NCBI GenBank assembly: GCA_002392625.1
Contig: DGHJ01000094.1
Span: 1 to 5,705 of the forward strand
Direction: 5' to 3'
Length of the DNA stretch: 5,705 nt
Origin: Oscillospiraceae bacterium UBA3851
Lineage (GTDB): Bacteria > Bacillota > Clostridia > Oscillospirales > Oscillospiraceae
Part shown: positions 4,180 to 5,705 of the stretch, in pieces
How positions within the stretch are numbered: position 1 is the first letter of the stretch
Layout: each line of letters starts with the position of its first letter
Notes under the pieces: model-generated
Database searches by the model: none
What the model saw: only the letters and a program-made list of their open reading frames with translations
What the model was told of the DNA's origin: nothing
Translations under genes and position numbers: made by a program

Positions 4180-4317
4180 GTATTTTTTGAGGCGAACGGC
4201 CCTCCGCCCCAACGGCGAAGGATCTCGCGGACACCGCAGAGCGGGTGGGTTCGTCCCCGGAGGGGGACAGCCGCCCCCTTTGGGGTGTTTTTATTTTGGA
4301 AAAAGGAGCTATAAGAG
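4180..4317 (+). promoter_or_regulatory. pyrG leader with attenuator-like alternative hairpins
   Basis: The leader of about 138 bases ends in an intrinsic terminator just before the ribosome binding site. Immediately upstream, GTCCCC-GGAG-GGGGAC (4253-4268) forms a 6-bp hairpin. Its GGGGG (4262-4266) could instead pair with CCCCC (4274-4278) of the terminator, which would prevent termination. Further alternatives exist with CCGC at 4234-4237, which can pair with GCGG either at 4227-4230 or at 4241-4244. This mutually exclusive arrangement suggests control of pyrG by premature termination. Confidence 0.6.
4272..4297 (+). terminator. intrinsic terminator in the pyrG leader (attenuator)
   Basis: CGCCCC (4272-4277) pairs with GGGGTG (4282-4287) around CTTT, followed by TTTTTATTTT (4288-4297). 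It ends 6 bases before AAGGAG of pyrG, so it can only act on transcripts heading into pyrG. The 5' strand CGCCCCCTTT is pyrimidine-rich like the target of poly-G pairing in the B. subtilis pyrG attenuator. Confidence 0.75.
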
Positions 4318-5705
4318 ATGAAGTACATTTTCGTGACCGGCGGCGTTGTGTCCGGCTTGGGCAAGGGGATCTGCGCCGCGTCCCTGGGCCGGCTGCTGAA
4401 GCAGCGCGGTTTGCGGGTGCGCAACCAGAAGTTCGACCCCTATCTCAACGTGGATCCGGGGACCATGAACCCCCTGCAGCACGGCGAGGTCTTTGTCACC
4501 GACGACGGAGCAGAGACGGACCTGGATCTGGGCCACTATGAGCGGTTCGTGGACGAGACGCTGACGGAGAACAGCTCCATCTCCTCCGGCAGGATCTACT
4601 GGGCGGTGCTGAACCGGGAGCGGCAGGGCGGCTATCTGGGCGGCACGGTGCAGATCATCCCCCACGTGACCGACGAGATCAAGCGCCGCATCTACGCCAC
4701 CGGCGAGGACGAGGCCGACGTGGTCATTGCGGAGATCGGCGGCACCGTGGGCGACATCGAGAGCCAGCCCTTCCTGGAGGCCATCCGCCAGGTGGCGGTA
4801 GAGCAGGGACGGCAGAACGTCCTCTATATCCACGTGCCCCTGGTGGTGCAGATCCCCGGCAGCGGCGAGCTGAAGAGCAAGCCCACCCAGCACTCCGTCA
4901 AGGAGCTTTTGAGCCTTGGCATCCAACCGGATATCCTGGTGTGCCGCACGGACAAGCCGCTGACGGAGGACATCCGCCGGAAGATCGCCCTGTTCTGCAA
5001 CGTGGAGCCATCCTGCGTCATCCAGAACACCACGGCCCGGTCCCTTTACGAGGTGCCGCTGCTGCTGGAACGGGAGGGGTTGGACGAGGCGGTGTGCCGC
5101 AAGCTGGGCCTCAACTGCCCAGCCCCGGACATGGGGGAGTGGCAGGCCATGGTGGACGCCATCCACCGGGAGCGGCTGCACACGCAGATCGCCCTGGTGG
5201 GCAAATACACCGCCCTCCACGACGCCTATCTCAGTGTGGTGGAGGCTCTGTTCCACGCCGGCATCGCTAACGGCGCCCAGGTGGACATCCTCTGGGTGGA
5301 CAGCGAGCAGCTGGACCGGGACAACGCCGAAGCGCTGCTGGGCGGCTGCGGTGGGATCATCGTGCCCGGCGGCTTCGGCGACCGGGGTATCGAGGGAATG
5401 ATCGCCGCGGCGGAATACGCCCGGACCCGGAACATCCCCTATTTCGGCATCTGTCTGGGGATGCAGATCGCCGTCATCGAGTTTGCCCGAAACGTGCTGG
5501 GCTGGACGGACGCCAACTCCACGGAGTTTGACCGGGACACGGCCCACCCTGTCATCGACCTGATGCCGGAGCAGGTGGGCGTCACCGCCAAGGGCGGCAC
5601 CATGCGCCTGGGCCGCTACCCCTGCCTGCTGGCCGACGGCAGCCGCAGCCGCGCCCTGTACGGCGCGGCAGAGATCGGCGAGCGCCACCGCCACCGCTAC
5701 GAGTT
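4318..5705 (+). CDS. pyrG: CTP synthase (glutamine-hydrolysing), C-terminus beyond the window
   Basis: PyrG converts UTP, ATP and glutamine to CTP, the last step of de novo pyrimidine nucleotide synthesis, in the cytoplasm. The synthetase domain begins MKYIFVTGGVVSGLGKG (P-loop), followed by KFDPYLNVDPGTMNPLQHGE (38-57), FVTDDGAETDLDLGHYERF (59-77), IAEIGGTVGDIESQPF (137-152) and the UTP-binding KSKPTQHSVKEL (187-198). The class I glutamine amidotransferase domain starts near residue 289 (TQIALVGKY), with the oxyanion strand GGIIVPGGFGDRG and the nucleophile Cys379 in GICLGMQ. RHRHRYE (456-462) is at the edge. With 462 residues present and 530-545 usual, roughly 70-80 residues, including the catalytic His/Glu, lie outside the window. 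AAGGAG (4303-4308) sits 9 bases before the ATG. The gene has its own promoter and an attenuator-like leader. There is no sign of damage. Confidence 0.98.
   Translation, partial: MKYIFVTGGVVSGLGKGICAASLGRLLKQRGLRVRNQKFDPYLNVDPGTMNPLQHGEVFVTDDGAETDLDLGHYERFVDETLTENSSISSGRIYWAVLNRERQGGYLGGTVQIIPHVTDEIKRRIYATGEDEADVVIAEIGGTVGDIESQPFLEAIRQVAVEQGRQNVLYIHVPLVVQIPGSGELKSKPTQHSVKELLSLGIQPDILVCRTDKPLTEDIRRKIALFCNVEPSCVIQNTTARSLYEVPLLLEREGLDEAVCRKLGLNCPAPDMGEWQAMVDAIHRERLHTQIALVGKYTALHDAYLSVVEALFHAGIANGAQVDILWVDSEQLDRDNAEALLGGCGGIIVPGGFGDRGIEGMIAAAEYARTRNIPYFGICLGMQIAVIEFARNVLGWTDANSTEFDRDTAHPVIDLMPEQVGVTAKGGTMRLGRYPCLLADGSRSRALYGAAEIGERHRHRYE

Noticed and set aside
4309..5694. Minus-strand open frame of 461 codons opposite pyrG.
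   Set aside because: Antisense shadow; pyrG is unmistakable on the plus strand.

Overview
The window looks like chromosome from a GC-rich member of the Clostridia, most likely Oscillospirales/Oscillospiraceae. This is inferred from strong Firmicutes-type AGGAGG ribosome binding sites, consensus sigma-A promoters, a CIRCE-controlled small heat-shock gene, a DIP1984-family gene and a C/G-biased codon use. No single gene fixes the species.

Layout. Positions 1-181 hold a minus-strand tRNA operon: promoter, tRNA-Leu(UAA), then an initiator tRNA-Met cut by the window start. A plus-strand DIP1984-family (DUF6847) gene follows at 325-774. Positions 775-1312 contain no credible protein gene but are rich in structure. 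The first part, about 787-902, is a candidate tRNA-like or Y-RNA-like RNA with a textbook T-arm. The second, about 1084-1280, is a large nested palindrome that includes a hairpin with a GUAA tetraloop. Three minus-strand monocistronic genes then follow, each with its own promoter and terminator: an Hsp20 chaperone under CIRCE/HrcA control (1378-1824), a solitary RelB/DinJ-type antitoxin with paired palindromic operators (2090-2338), and an exported NagZ-like family 3 glycoside hydrolase with a long Pro-Glu linker built from 9-bp repeats (2516-3904). The divergent region 3905-4317 carries promoters for both sides, two unexplained terminator-like hairpins and an attenuator-like leader. It ends at pyrG (CTP synthase, 4318 to beyond the right edge).

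How it fits together. The genes do not form one pathway. They are mostly independent transcription units: translation (tRNAs), stress proteostasis (Hsp20), a TA-type regulator, cell-wall amino-sugar turnover (NagZ-like) and CTP synthesis (PyrG). The most interesting material is non-coding: the RNA-like element directly behind the DIP1984 gene, the nested palindrome at 1084-1280, the operator pair of the orphan antitoxin, and the pyrG leader, whose C-rich terminator resembles the CTP-sensitive attenuator known from Bacillus subtilis. Those assignments rest on reading the sequence by eye, without folding software or database searches.
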